Shown piece after piece: positions 8,359 through 17,303 of a stretch of DNA of 64,000 bases. The stretch is taken from the NCBI RefSeq assembly GCF_009796785.1, contig NZ_CP047026.1:124001-188000 (forward strand), written 5' to 3'. The DNA is from Polaribacter sp. L3A8 (lineage in GTDB: Bacteria > Bacteroidota > Bacteroidia > Flavobacteriales > Flavobacteriaceae). Under the pieces are notes generated by a model. The model was not told the DNA's origin, ran no database searches, and saw only the letters and a list, made by a program, of their open reading frames with translations. Each line of letters begins with the position of its first letter. Positions within the stretch are counted from its first letter, which is position 1. A program made the position numbers and the translations under genes.

Positions 8359-9069
8359 ATGAATTGTATTATTATTGATGATGAAAAAATGGCAAGGGTT
8401 ATAATTAAAACCTTATGCAATGAAATAGATTCTTTAATTATTTTAGAAGAGTTTCCTAGTGCCATACAAGCAATAAAATATTTGAATGAAAATGAAGTAG
8501 ATTTAATCTTCTTAGACATCCATATGCCCAATTTTAGTGGTCTAGATTTTATTAGAAGTCTAAAAAATCCACCAAAAATTATTTTAACAACATCAGATCC
8601 AAAATTTGCTATAGAAGCTTTTGAGTACGATTTTATAGTAGATTATTTATTAAAGCCAGTAGAATTGCCACGTTTTAAAAAAGCAATTGAAAAGGCAGAG
8701 AGAAAAAATATTTCAGTAGCTACTTCAGCTAAACAAATTGCTAAAACTAAAGATACAGAAAACGATTTTTATGTGAATATAGATCGTAGATTAATAAAAA
8801 TAGATTTACCAAGTATTTATTTAATAGAAGCAAAAGGCGATTATATTAAAATAAAAACAGAAAGTAAAGATTATACAGTGCATTCTACACTTAAAAAAAT
8901 AGAAGAAAAACTTCCCGATTCTTTATTCCTAAAAATACACCGTTCGTACATTATCAATATTAAAAAAATTATAGATATTGAAGACAACAGTGTTTTAATC
9001 AAAAAAGATGTTATTCCTGTGAGTAGGTCTAAGCGTCCAGAATTAATGAAAAGACTAGATTTACTTTAA
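8359..9069 (+). CDS. LytTR-family response regulator
   Basis: A 236-residue DNA-binding regulator. The receiver (1-120) has IIDDEK, phospho-acceptor Asp53 in FLDIHMP and Lys in LLKPVEL. A linker leads to a LytTR domain (about 138-234) with YLIEAKGDYIKI and FLKIHRSYIINIKKI. It is the last gene of the signalling operon and the only one with a DNA-binding output. The 21-bp-spaced direct repeat upstream of the operon (2792-2826) fits the spacing expected for a LytTR dimer, which would imply autoregulation. Confidence 0.92.
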   Translation: MNCIIIDDEKMARVIIKTLCNEIDSLIILEEFPSAIQAIKYLNENEVDLIFLDIHMPNFSGLDFIRSLKNPPKIILTTSDPKFAIEAFEYDFIVDYLLKPVELPRFKKAIEKAERKNISVATSAKQIAKTKDTENDFYVNIDRRLIKIDLPSIYLIEAKGDYIKIKTESKDYTVHSTLKKIEEKLPDSLFLKIHRSYIINIKKIIDIEDNSVLIKKDVIPVSRSKRPELMKRLDLL

Positions 9070-9167
9070 TGTTTGTCTAAACAAGTCTTACAACTCATCT
9101 ATAGTTAAAGTGTTAGTGGCTAAAAGTTACTAAATCTACTTTACTTCGTGCTTATTTTTGTGATATA

Positions 9168-10856
9168 ATGAAACATATCATAAAAAAAATATTGCTAATT
9201 CTCCTTTTTGTAACAATAGGAAACACCATTGCTCAATCAGACAAAAGTAATTTTGTTAGTGCAGAAAGTGTGAAAATTAAGGGACTAAAATTTAATAAGC
9301 AACAACTTTATAAAAAGACTCCTAAAAATTCTTTCATAGAGTATTTACCAGAAACAGGAATAAATCATACAGAAACAGCATTTGTTTCTATTTCAGAAAA
9401 ACTGGTCGTTAATAAAAATATAAAAGATTTTTTATCGGTAGTTTATTATCAAAGAGAACATAAAGTAGCTTCGGTTGTAGCAACAAAAACGGAAGGCGCT
9501 GTTTACAATCATTATAAAGAGATTTGTAATCGATTAAATGGAGCTAGTTTAGATAGTATTAGTACTGTTTTAGTAAAAGAGCATCAAGTAATAAAATCTA
9601 AAATACATAATGTTTCTGGTAAAGTTGAATATACTTTAAGTTTTTCAATTAAAGTAGATACCAATGATAACGAATTATTTAGTTTTTGGAATATAGACCA
9701 ATATCCTACAGGTGATTATCAAAATTATTTAATTTGGGGAAGTTCTTACGCTCAAGTTTATGCAATCGCAAATTATGTTATAGAGCAATATGCCTTAAAA
9801 GGTGGACTTAAAAGTAAGGTCATAGAAAATGTATTACCAAATGTTTTTGTAAAAACAGGAAGTTACTCTAATGGTATTGTTCATTTAAATCTAATCAATA
9901 GAACTCAAGAAAAAGCAGTTAATTTTGTTGGTAATATAGCAGATACAGAAGTTTCAGAACATGTTAAAGCAGCAAATACTTTTTCACTCTCTGGAGATTA
10001 TAATGAAGTACTATCTATAGAAACAGGTGTTTTATTTGATATTGGCTTTTATTTAGAAACAGCTTCGTCTAACCAAAAAGATGCCTTGTATCTAGCAGAT
10101 GGACCTTGGGGTTTAGATTATTTAAAAGAATATGCAATGGTTTCAAATTTCGAAATAAAAACTTTTGAAAGAGAGTTTAAGGAAGCTGTTTATGAAGTAG
10201 AGCGAAGTGTTAAAGCTGTTGGAGAGGTGAAAGGAAATATTAATTTATTTAGACACCTTTTACCTGAAAACAAAACTTTAAATGTGGTTAAATATGACTT
10301 TCTTAATTTTAATATTAGAAATAATGAGCCTGTAGAAATAATACTTATGTCTGGCGAAGATAGAGCTTGGGAAAATAGGTTACGTTATACAATTCCTGCA
10401 AATTCAAAAGAAAAAAGATATAGTGTTTCTTTTTCAGATTTTGTAGATCATCTAGGGAATAAAGCAGTAATTACAGATATTAAAACTATTGTATTTTCTA
10501 TTATAGGAGATTACACCAATTACAAACCTTTTAATTTTGATATAAATCAAATAGCATTCACAACAAATAGTACTTTAAGTACAGATGATGTTATTGTAAA
10601 AAATAATAACAAGTTAAAAAATTACCCAAATCCTTTTACAAGTTCTACAACAATTCTACTACCAACTGCAACTAATGATATTCAAATTAAAGTTTTTGAT
10701 GTAATGGGTAGAGTAGTAGATATTCAAAAAATAAGCAGCCGTTCTTCTTTTACAAAAGTACAATACAATGCTCCTCAATTAAAAAAAGGAGTTTATAAAT
10801 ATAGCCTAATTGACGATACAAAAAGTCAACATTCTGGAACATTTATCGTCAACTAG
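9168..10856 (+). CDS. Secreted protein with T9SS type A sorting domain, function unknown
   Basis: A 562-residue protein with a signal peptide (KKILLILLFVTIGNTIAQ). The C-terminal Por/T9SS sorting domain (about 485-562) shows the NYPNPF motif, KVFDVMGRVV, KKGVYKYSL and a final GTFIVN. The middle is not a family I recognise. Residues about 365-470 end in a stretch (SFSDFVDHLG, TIVFSIIGDYTNY) that looks like a jelly-roll carbohydrate-binding fold. It is predicted to be exported by the type IX system to the surface or medium. It lies 98 bp after the LytTR gene on the same strand, so it may be a target. A TATTTTTG box at 9153-9160 could be its own promoter. Confidence 0.75.
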   Translation: MKHIIKKILLILLFVTIGNTIAQSDKSNFVSAESVKIKGLKFNKQQLYKKTPKNSFIEYLPETGINHTETAFVSISEKLVVNKNIKDFLSVVYYQREHKVASVVATKTEGAVYNHYKEICNRLNGASLDSISTVLVKEHQVIKSKIHNVSGKVEYTLSFSIKVDTNDNELFSFWNIDQYPTGDYQNYLIWGSSYAQVYAIANYVIEQYALKGGLKSKVIENVLPNVFVKTGSYSNGIVHLNLINRTQEKAVNFVGNIADTEVSEHVKAANTFSLSGDYNEVLSIETGVLFDIGFYLETASSNQKDALYLADGPWGLDYLKEYAMVSNFEIKTFEREFKEAVYEVERSVKAVGEVKGNINLFRHLLPENKTLNVVKYDFLNFNIRNNEPVEIILMSGEDRAWENRLRYTIPANSKEKRYSVSFSDFVDHLGNKAVITDIKTIVFSIIGDYTNYKPFNFDINQIAFTTNSTLSTDDVIVKNNNKLKNYPNPFTSSTTILLPTATNDIQIKVFDVMGRVVDIQKISSRSSFTKVQYNAPQLKKGVYKYSLIDDTKSQHSGTFIVN

Positions 10857-10885
10857 CCCCCCAATCTCCAGAAGGAATGTTGTTG

Positions 10886-10907
10886 GGCAAAAGAGAAATC
10901 TTTTGCC
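10886..10907. terminator. Bidirectional terminator
   Basis: Perfect hairpin with arms GGCAAAAGA (10886-10894) and TCTTTTGCC (10899-10907) and a GAAA loop. It sits between the convergent ends of the T9SS protein gene and the TPR gene, with its last base adjacent to the TPR gene's stop codon. Confidence 0.8.
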
Positions 10908-12980
10908 TTACTTTTTATACAAAGGTTTTCTTAAAAAGATCCATTTAAATCTTACTCCAAACTCAGTATAGGTAAAACCAGCAGAACCTGCAGTTGCAAC
11001 AGCAGAAGCAATATTACTTTGTAATCCGTAGATGTTTAAGAGTGCACGTTCAGAAAACTTATAGCCTAATTTAGCTTGAACTCTATAGGTGCTAAGAGCA
11101 TCATCATCTTCTATGTATTGCAAACCAGTAGCTGCCGTTAATCCATAAAACCATTCTTTATTTTTTGCAGCTGCTTCATCTTTTATAAGATTTACAAATA
11201 TTTCTACAGCATTAAATTTACTAGGACTAAAATAATTATCTCGAGATTCTTTAAAAGAGATGTTCTGATAATTAAGTCCTGCTTTTATAGAAGGTTTTGC
11301 AAACAGATTGTAATATAAAGAAGTAAATAACAAATTTCTTGCATTTTCATCACTTTGCCAAGTGTAATAATACTGTGTAAACCAACCTAAATTAAAGTTT
11401 GTATTTAAACTATAATTTAAAATAAGGTTATTTTGTACAATTTCATCATTCAATAATGCAGCGTTAAAATTTTGTATATCTCTTTTATAACCGAGCTCTA
11501 AGTTCTGAAGCTTAAATGGTTTTATATCAACAGAAATATCTGTTAAGAGTTGATTGTATTTTTTTGTCTCAGAATCTGAAGACGTAACACCAAAACTACC
11601 TTTTAAGGTTACGTTATTTAATAATTGATAAGAAGCACCTATTAATAAATTATTGGTTGTAGCTTCTATGTTGGTGTCTGGGTTAGAGGTTGTTCTATAA
11701 TTATAATTGGCTAAAATTTTAAATTTTGTAGAAAAAGGAATTTCTGCATTAACATCGTAGGCATTTGCTTCGTTATTTCCATTATCATAAGAATAAGAAA
11801 ATTTGGTTTCTACATACGGTGTAAAACTTAAATCTAATTGTTTTATAAAATTTGAGGCATCTTTTTGCTTCTCATAAAACGTTAAGGTGTTTTCTGCGCT
11901 TTTATAAGCATTGTTATAATAGCCAGATGCTTTTAGAGCATTTGCTTTTCCTAAATTACCATCAAAAGAAGCACTGTCTTTTTTTAAGATTAAATCATAA
12001 TCATCAATACTTTTCTTAAAATCACTTTTATAAATATTTAATGTTGCTCTTAAAGAAAGCATCCAGTTTTCTGGATTTTTATTATTGTCTAATAACTTAT
12101 CAATTTCAGTTTTAGCTGGCGTATATTTTTTATTCCAAATTAAAGCCTGAATATATCTTTCTGTAGTTTGGTTTTTTAGGGTTTCAGGTGTGTTTTTATC
12201 AATACTATTTAATGATTTTTTACTGATACTTAAAGCGGTTTTATCATCTTCCTTTAAATGATAAGACAAAGCAATACCGTTTAAAGATGTTAGTTTATCC
12301 GCAGGGTTTTTACCTATAATTTCATACGTGCTTTTTGCTTTTTCTGTTTGATTTGATATTAAATACAAATTAGCAAGATTTAATAAGGTTTCTTTATCAT
12401 CTTTAAAAGAGGTGAAGTTTTCTTTTAAAATGGTTTCGGCTTCGTCATATTTTTGATCCGTTACTTTCTTACTTGCCAAACCTAATCTCATATATTTTTT
12501 AGAAACCAATGCATTTGGGGTCCCTGGTAATACTTCTAAGGCTTTATCTACATTGATTAATGCGTCTTCAAACTCTTTTAAATTAGATAACGTATTTGCA
12601 TATCCTAATAAAGCAGCAAAGCTTTTATCATTTTCTTTTAATAATGTTTGATAATAGATTTTTGCATCAGGATAATTTTTACTCCAAAGTAAAGATTCTG
12701 CATAATTCAATTTTACTTCAAAATCAGAAGGATAATCTTTTAACAGATTTGTAAAAAGTGTTACAGCTGCTGTAGCCTTACCGTTTAAACCAATAGCTCT
12801 TCCGTAACAAAGTCTTGCAGTTTTGTTTGTAGGATATTCTTTTAAAACATCTTTAAAAAAAACTTCGGCTTGTTGATATTTACCTGTTTCTAAATAGGTA
12901 AAACCTTCTTTCATGTCTTGACTAAAACCTTGTAAACTAAAGAAAAGAAAGAATATAAAAGTAGAATATATTAATTTCAT
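10908..12980 (-). CDS. TPR-repeat outer-membrane protein of the polysaccharide locus
   Basis: About 690 residues from the ATG at 12980, chosen because a signal peptide (MKLIYSTFIFFLFF..LQGFSQ) starts there; an ATG at 13013 is also in frame. Residues about 20-380 are tandem TPR-like helical repeats (TYLETGKYQQAEVFFKDVL, ARLCYGRAIGL). Residues about 400-690 alternate like an outer-membrane beta-barrel and end in a short basic tail. TPR plus barrel is the layout of polysaccharide export proteins such as BcsC and PelB, so an exporter role is plausible given the glycosyltransferase and flippase genes nearby. This is an inference from architecture. It is transcribed away from the flippase gene. Confidence 0.72.
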   Translation of the reverse strand: MKLIYSTFIFFLFFSLQGFSQDMKEGFTYLETGKYQQAEVFFKDVLKEYPTNKTARLCYGRAIGLNGKATAAVTLFTNLLKDYPSDFEVKLNYAESLLWSKNYPDAKIYYQTLLKENDKSFAALLGYANTLSNLKEFEDALINVDKALEVLPGTPNALVSKKYMRLGLASKKVTDQKYDEAETILKENFTSFKDDKETLLNLANLYLISNQTEKAKSTYEIIGKNPADKLTSLNGIALSYHLKEDDKTALSISKKSLNSIDKNTPETLKNQTTERYIQALIWNKKYTPAKTEIDKLLDNNKNPENWMLSLRATLNIYKSDFKKSIDDYDLILKKDSASFDGNLGKANALKASGYYNNAYKSAENTLTFYEKQKDASNFIKQLDLSFTPYVETKFSYSYDNGNNEANAYDVNAEIPFSTKFKILANYNYRTTSNPDTNIEATTNNLLIGASYQLLNNVTLKGSFGVTSSDSETKKYNQLLTDISVDIKPFKLQNLELGYKRDIQNFNAALLNDEIVQNNLILNYSLNTNFNLGWFTQYYYTWQSDENARNLLFTSLYYNLFAKPSIKAGLNYQNISFKESRDNYFSPSKFNAVEIFVNLIKDEAAAKNKEWFYGLTAATGLQYIEDDDALSTYRVQAKLGYKFSERALLNIYGLQSNIASAVATAGSAGFTYTEFGVRFKWIFLRKPLYKK

Positions 12981-13210
12981 TGATTTTGTTTTTTGTATTG
13001 GCAAGTTAAGCAATAGTAATTAATCATTAAACTATATAAAAGTGTTTTTCAACGTCTTTAGAGATTCTTTTTAAGGGAACTAAGTGATATTTGCTTAGAA
13101 TTATAGAAAAAGAGAAATAATTTTAAATAATAATGCAAATACGCATTAATGTAAAGTTATTTATGATTAATTTAAAGAACGCAAAATAGCTTAATAAAAA
13201 GATACATAAT

Positions 13211-14479
13211 ATGCAAGAAGTTATACGATTTGTAAAAAACAAAATTAAGCCAGAACAAGTATTTATGTTAAGTGTTCTCTTGGTAAATGGAGGGAACTAC
13301 ATTTATAATTTAGTTTTAGGAAGAGTTTTAGGACCCGAAAAATTTGCAGATGCAGCCATTTTAATTACTTTTTTATTAGTGTTGTCTTTTGTTGCCATGA
13401 CGTTTCAATTGGTAACAGCTAAGTTTTCTGTACTTTTTGAAGATTCAATATTTAGTGGCTTTATTTCTAAAATATATAAAAATGCGCTAATTACCGGCAT
13501 CTTCTTAGGAATTGCAATAATTGTTTTTTCTACGCAATTACAGCACTTTTTTAAAACAACTTCTTCAACCATGTTTGTTATTTTTGGTTTTGGAGTTCCG
13601 TTTTACTTTTTAATGAGTGTTAACAGAGGTGTTTTTCAAGGGAAGCAAGAATTAAAATCTTTATCAGTAACCTATCAATCAGAAATGATTAGTCGTTTAT
13701 TGTTAACCTTTGCGTTGTTATATTTTTTAGATATAGATTCCTCTTTAATTATAGCAATCGGTATTTTTTGCTCTTTTATTTTTGGATTGATTCCTTTTAG
13801 AACTAGCAATTTTTCTTTATTTAAACCTTTTTCATTAGCAGCTGATAATAAAAAATTAGTAAAAAATTTCTTTATAATAACGGCTTTTTATGAGTTAACT
13901 CAGATTATTATAAATAACAGTGATATTTTATTGGTAAAACATTATTTTGAGTCTTACGAAGCAGGTTTGTATGCATCTTTGGCTTTAATTGGTAGAGTAG
14001 TCTATTTTATTGCTTGGATGTTTGTAATGTTGTTATTACCAACTGTTGTTCAGCTTAAAAAAGAAGGGGAAGAGACCTTGCCAATTTTATTAAAATATGT
14101 TGCCTATATTGGTTTTATTGCTGCGGCTATTGTGATTAGTTGTTTTCTTTTTCCGAATGAAATAATTAAAATATTATTTGGTAGCGAATACTTGTCAGTA
14201 GCACCATTGTTATGGAAGTATGCATCTGCAACAGGAGTTTTTGCCATCTCAAATATATTTGCTTACTATTATTTATCATTAGATAAATATGTACCTGTTG
14301 TACTTTCTGGAATTTTTGGAATGTTGCAAATAGTGTTAGTTGTTCTTTTTCATGAATCATTAGAACAAGTGGTTCATGTGCAAATTATAGCAATGGTATT
14401 GTTATTAATAGTGCAACTTAGTTTCTTCTTTTTTAAAGATTCTAAACCAACAGAGGCTATTAAAGAAACAGCGGAATAG
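13211..14479 (+). CDS. Polysaccharide flippase-like membrane protein (Wzx/PelG type)
   Basis: A 422-residue integral membrane protein with about twelve hydrophobic segments and the MATE/PST-like N-terminus (LVNGGNYIYNLVLGRVLGPEKFADAA). GVPFYFLMSVNRGVFQGKQ and DILLVKHYFESYEAGLYA are characteristic of Wzx-type transporters. It would move lipid-linked or nascent polysaccharide across the inner membrane. A GT4 glycosyltransferase follows 111 bp downstream, the same pairing as PelG-PelF. Assignment to the MOP superfamily is firm; the Pel comparison is inference. Confidence 0.85.
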   Translation: MQEVIRFVKNKIKPEQVFMLSVLLVNGGNYIYNLVLGRVLGPEKFADAAILITFLLVLSFVAMTFQLVTAKFSVLFEDSIFSGFISKIYKNALITGIFLGIAIIVFSTQLQHFFKTTSSTMFVIFGFGVPFYFLMSVNRGVFQGKQELKSLSVTYQSEMISRLLLTFALLYFLDIDSSLIIAIGIFCSFIFGLIPFRTSNFSLFKPFSLAADNKKLVKNFFIITAFYELTQIIINNSDILLVKHYFESYEAGLYASLALIGRVVYFIAWMFVMLLLPTVVQLKKEGEETLPILLKYVAYIGFIAAAIVISCFLFPNEIIKILFGSEYLSVAPLLWKYASATGVFAISNIFAYYYLSLDKYVPVVLSGIFGMLQIVLVVLFHESLEQVVHVQIIAMVLLLIVQLSFFFFKDSKPTEAIKETAE

Positions 14480-14590
14480 TATTATCTAAACCTATTTTCC
14501 AATCATCTATATATAATTGCATTTGAGCAGCTTATCTAAAAGAAAATAAAGTAAAAACCTCAAATTTGTAGTATCATAAAAAAAAAGAAT

Positions 14591-15772
14591 ATGAAATTAG
14601 CCATCGTAACAGCATACCCACCAAGTAAAGTAACTTTAAATGAATACGCGTATCATTTAGTTAAGAGCTTTAGACAAAGTGAAAAAGTAAGTGAATTAAT
14701 TTTGTTAACAGACGAAACGCCAGAAGGAAAAGATATTAACTTTACAGAGAATGGATGCAAAATTACGGTAAAAGAATGCTGGAAATTTAATAGCTATGTA
14801 AACATTATAAATGTTACCAAAGCTATTAATTTAACAAAACCAGATGCTATATTGTTTAACTTACAGTTTATGAAGTTTGGTGATAAAAAAGTGGCTGCAG
14901 CTTTAGGTTTGGCAATACCAATGGTGTGTAAAATTAAAAAAATACCAACTATTGTTTTATTACACAATATTTTAGAGCAAGTAGATTTAGAAAGTGCAGG
15001 TTTTACCTCGAATAAATTGGCTCAAAAAGTATATAATTTTATTGGTACATCTTTAACCAAATTAATTTTAAAAGCAGATTTAGTGGCTGTAACTATGGAT
15101 AAATATGTTACTACTTTGGTTGATAAATACAAGGTAGATAATGTGAAAATGATTCCTCACGGAACTTTTGAAATTCCAGAAAATCCGTCTCAAGAATTGC
15201 CTGAAGGTCCTTTAAAAATTATGACTTTTGGTAAGTTCGGAACTTACAAAAAAGTAGAATCTATGATTGAGGCTGTAGAATTGGTAAGAAAAGAAACAGG
15301 CTTAGATTTAGAAATTGTAATTGCAGGAACAGACAACCCAAATGTACCTGGTTATTTAGAAAATGCACAAGAAACTTATAAGCATGTACCGCAACTTACT
15401 TTTACAGGATATGTAGAAGAAGAAGAAGTAGCACCTTTGTTTACAGAAAGTGCCGTAGTTGTTTTTCCGTATACGTCTACAACAGGTAGTTCTGGAGTAT
15501 TACACCAAGCAGGTAGTTATGGTAGAGCAGTAGTAATGCCTAATTTAGGTGATTTAGCTACTTTAATTGAAGATGAAGGCTATAGAGGTGAGTTTTTTGA
15601 ACCAGAAAGTGTAGTAAGTTTGGCAAATGCAATTAAGGCAATTGTAACTAATGATGCATATAGAATTCAATTAGGGGAAGCTAATTACAAGGCTGCAACG
15701 GCGTTTCCTATGGAAAGAATTACAAATATTTATTTAGACGAATTCAATAAAATTATTGCTAAAAAGAAATAA
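14591..15772 (+). CDS. GT4-family glycosyltransferase
   Basis: A 393-residue cytoplasmic GT-B enzyme. The N-terminal domain opens with LAIVTAYPPSKVTLNEYA. The C-terminal Rossmann half contains KIMTFGKFGTYKKVESMI, LEIVIAGTDN, FTGYVEEEEVAPLF and the donor-site stretch ending in GSSGVLHQAGSYGRAVV. It should transfer a sugar from a nucleotide donor onto a growing polysaccharide. It pairs with the flippase upstream. The donor sugar cannot be read from sequence; the GDP-mannose route is possible because manA closes the locus. Confidence 0.88.
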   Translation: MKLAIVTAYPPSKVTLNEYAYHLVKSFRQSEKVSELILLTDETPEGKDINFTENGCKITVKECWKFNSYVNIINVTKAINLTKPDAILFNLQFMKFGDKKVAAALGLAIPMVCKIKKIPTIVLLHNILEQVDLESAGFTSNKLAQKVYNFIGTSLTKLILKADLVAVTMDKYVTTLVDKYKVDNVKMIPHGTFEIPENPSQELPEGPLKIMTFGKFGTYKKVESMIEAVELVRKETGLDLEIVIAGTDNPNVPGYLENAQETYKHVPQLTFTGYVEEEEVAPLFTESAVVVFPYTSTTGSSGVLHQAGSYGRAVVMPNLGDLATLIEDEGYRGEFFEPESVVSLANAIKAIVTNDAYRIQLGEANYKAATAFPMERITNIYLDEFNKIIAKKK

Positions 15773-15785
15773 TGATTGCTATAAA

Positions 15786-17303
15786 TTATTCTTTAGAAAT
15801 ATATTTATAAGACAATTTCTTTTTACCAGAACTTGTAATAAATCCGAATTTTTTCTGTGGATTTGTTCGCCAAGGAAGTCTCCCTAAAACTTCTTTAGGT
15901 ACGTTATCAAAATCATATAAAGTCCATGACATAAAAGGAATTTCATTTTTTGTCATGACTTTTTGCATTTCTTTATAATAGTTTGCTTGTTTTTCTTCAG
16001 AACCAACAAAAGGTCTCCAGAAACCGCCATAAGAAGACAAACCAAATTCTTGTAAAATAATAGGTTTCTCTTTTATTTCTTCTTTTAGTTTTAGGTATGC
16101 TGTTTCAAAATTTTCAAGTTTATCATAATAATGAAAAGAAACAACATCTACTTTATCTTTTAAAATAGTTGCACTTTTTGTGTTAGACCAACCAATAGTT
16201 ACAGGGTGTTTTGTATCAATCTTTTTAATAAGAATAATCATAAAATCTAACCAAGCAGTTACATTTGTTTTTCCTCTAGAGTTAAAATCTAAGTTAGGTT
16301 CATTTTTAACATCCCAAGCTAAAATAGCTTCATGATCTTTAAAGGTTTCTACAATTTTTTCAGCATGTCTTTGGTTTAAGGTCCAATCTAAAACATCGTA
16401 ATTTCCATAAAAATCAAACAAGGTAACCACTACTTTTAAGTTTTCTGCGAATGCAGTATCTAAAACTTTTTTAAGTTTTTCTAATTTATCAAATTTAACA
16501 TTTGCTTTTCCAAAATCTTCATACGGAACAAAAATTCTAATGGAATTTAAGCCTGCTTTTTTAATAATTCTAAAATCGTTTTTAATAATGTTAATGTCAA
16601 ATTCATCACCATACATATTCCAAGGTGTGGCTTGCGGGTAATAGTTAATTCCTTTTATGTTAGAGAAAGCAATAGGGGTTTTTACAAGCGAATCTTTAAT
16701 TTTTTTAGAAGCTTCTTTTACCACGTGTCTAATACGCCAAAAACCATCTTCTAATAACAAAACATATCTATAGGTAGAAACTTCTGTAGTTTCTAAAAGT
16801 AGTTTTTTGTCTTTAAAAACCTTTTTATATTCTAAAGCATTGGTATCTTTTAAAACAATTAATTGTCCGTCTTCACTAAAAAATTCAATATCTAAATGAT
16901 GCTCTAGAGTAGTGGCATCAATGGTTATTTTTTCTGATTTATTATTCTTTATAAGTTTGTAGATATTTTTTCTTGCACTTTTAGTAAAATAATCTTCTAT
17001 ACCAACTTGTGTATTGGTTTTGTAGGCTACTTGTTTTACATACCAAGCATCTAAATAATCGTTTTCAACCGCATTTATTTTTTGCAAACTTATTTTTCGT
17101 CCTTCGTTACCATCATTTTTCCATGTAACTTTTGGTAAATATTGTTCTGCCTGTTTAACTTCTGTGTGCAACATTTTACTTCTGTCTGCACCTGTATTTA
17201 AAAAACTGTACAAAGAGCTTACTAAAAATAAAAGGATACCAATTATGGCCATATAGGTGAGCATTAAAACACCTCTAAGAATTCGTTTATTTGTTTTTAC
17301 CAT
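15786..17303 (-). CDS. Membrane-anchored GH5-like glycoside hydrolase
   Basis: A 505-residue protein with one N-terminal membrane helix (about 12-34), a non-catalytic region (35-210) and a TIM-barrel hydrolase (about 215-505). The catalytic pair is visible: acid/base Glu335 in WDVKNEPNLD and nucleophile Glu419 in PIILQEFGLS, the clan GH-A pattern. The active domain should face the periplasm. Its genes overlap those of an Ig-like secreted protein and the large membrane protein, so the three form one minus-strand operon. By analogy with BcsZ or PelA it may trim the nascent exopolysaccharide. The substrate is unknown. Confidence 0.82.
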   Translation of the reverse strand: MVKTNKRILRGVLMLTYMAIIGILLFLVSSLYSFLNTGADRSKMLHTEVKQAEQYLPKVTWKNDGNEGRKISLQKINAVENDYLDAWYVKQVAYKTNTQVGIEDYFTKSARKNIYKLIKNNKSEKITIDATTLEHHLDIEFFSEDGQLIVLKDTNALEYKKVFKDKKLLLETTEVSTYRYVLLLEDGFWRIRHVVKEASKKIKDSLVKTPIAFSNIKGINYYPQATPWNMYGDEFDINIIKNDFRIIKKAGLNSIRIFVPYEDFGKANVKFDKLEKLKKVLDTAFAENLKVVVTLFDFYGNYDVLDWTLNQRHAEKIVETFKDHEAILAWDVKNEPNLDFNSRGKTNVTAWLDFMIILIKKIDTKHPVTIGWSNTKSATILKDKVDVVSFHYYDKLENFETAYLKLKEEIKEKPIILQEFGLSSYGGFWRPFVGSEEKQANYYKEMQKVMTKNEIPFMSWTLYDFDNVPKEVLGRLPWRTNPQKKFGFITSSGKKKLSYKYISKE

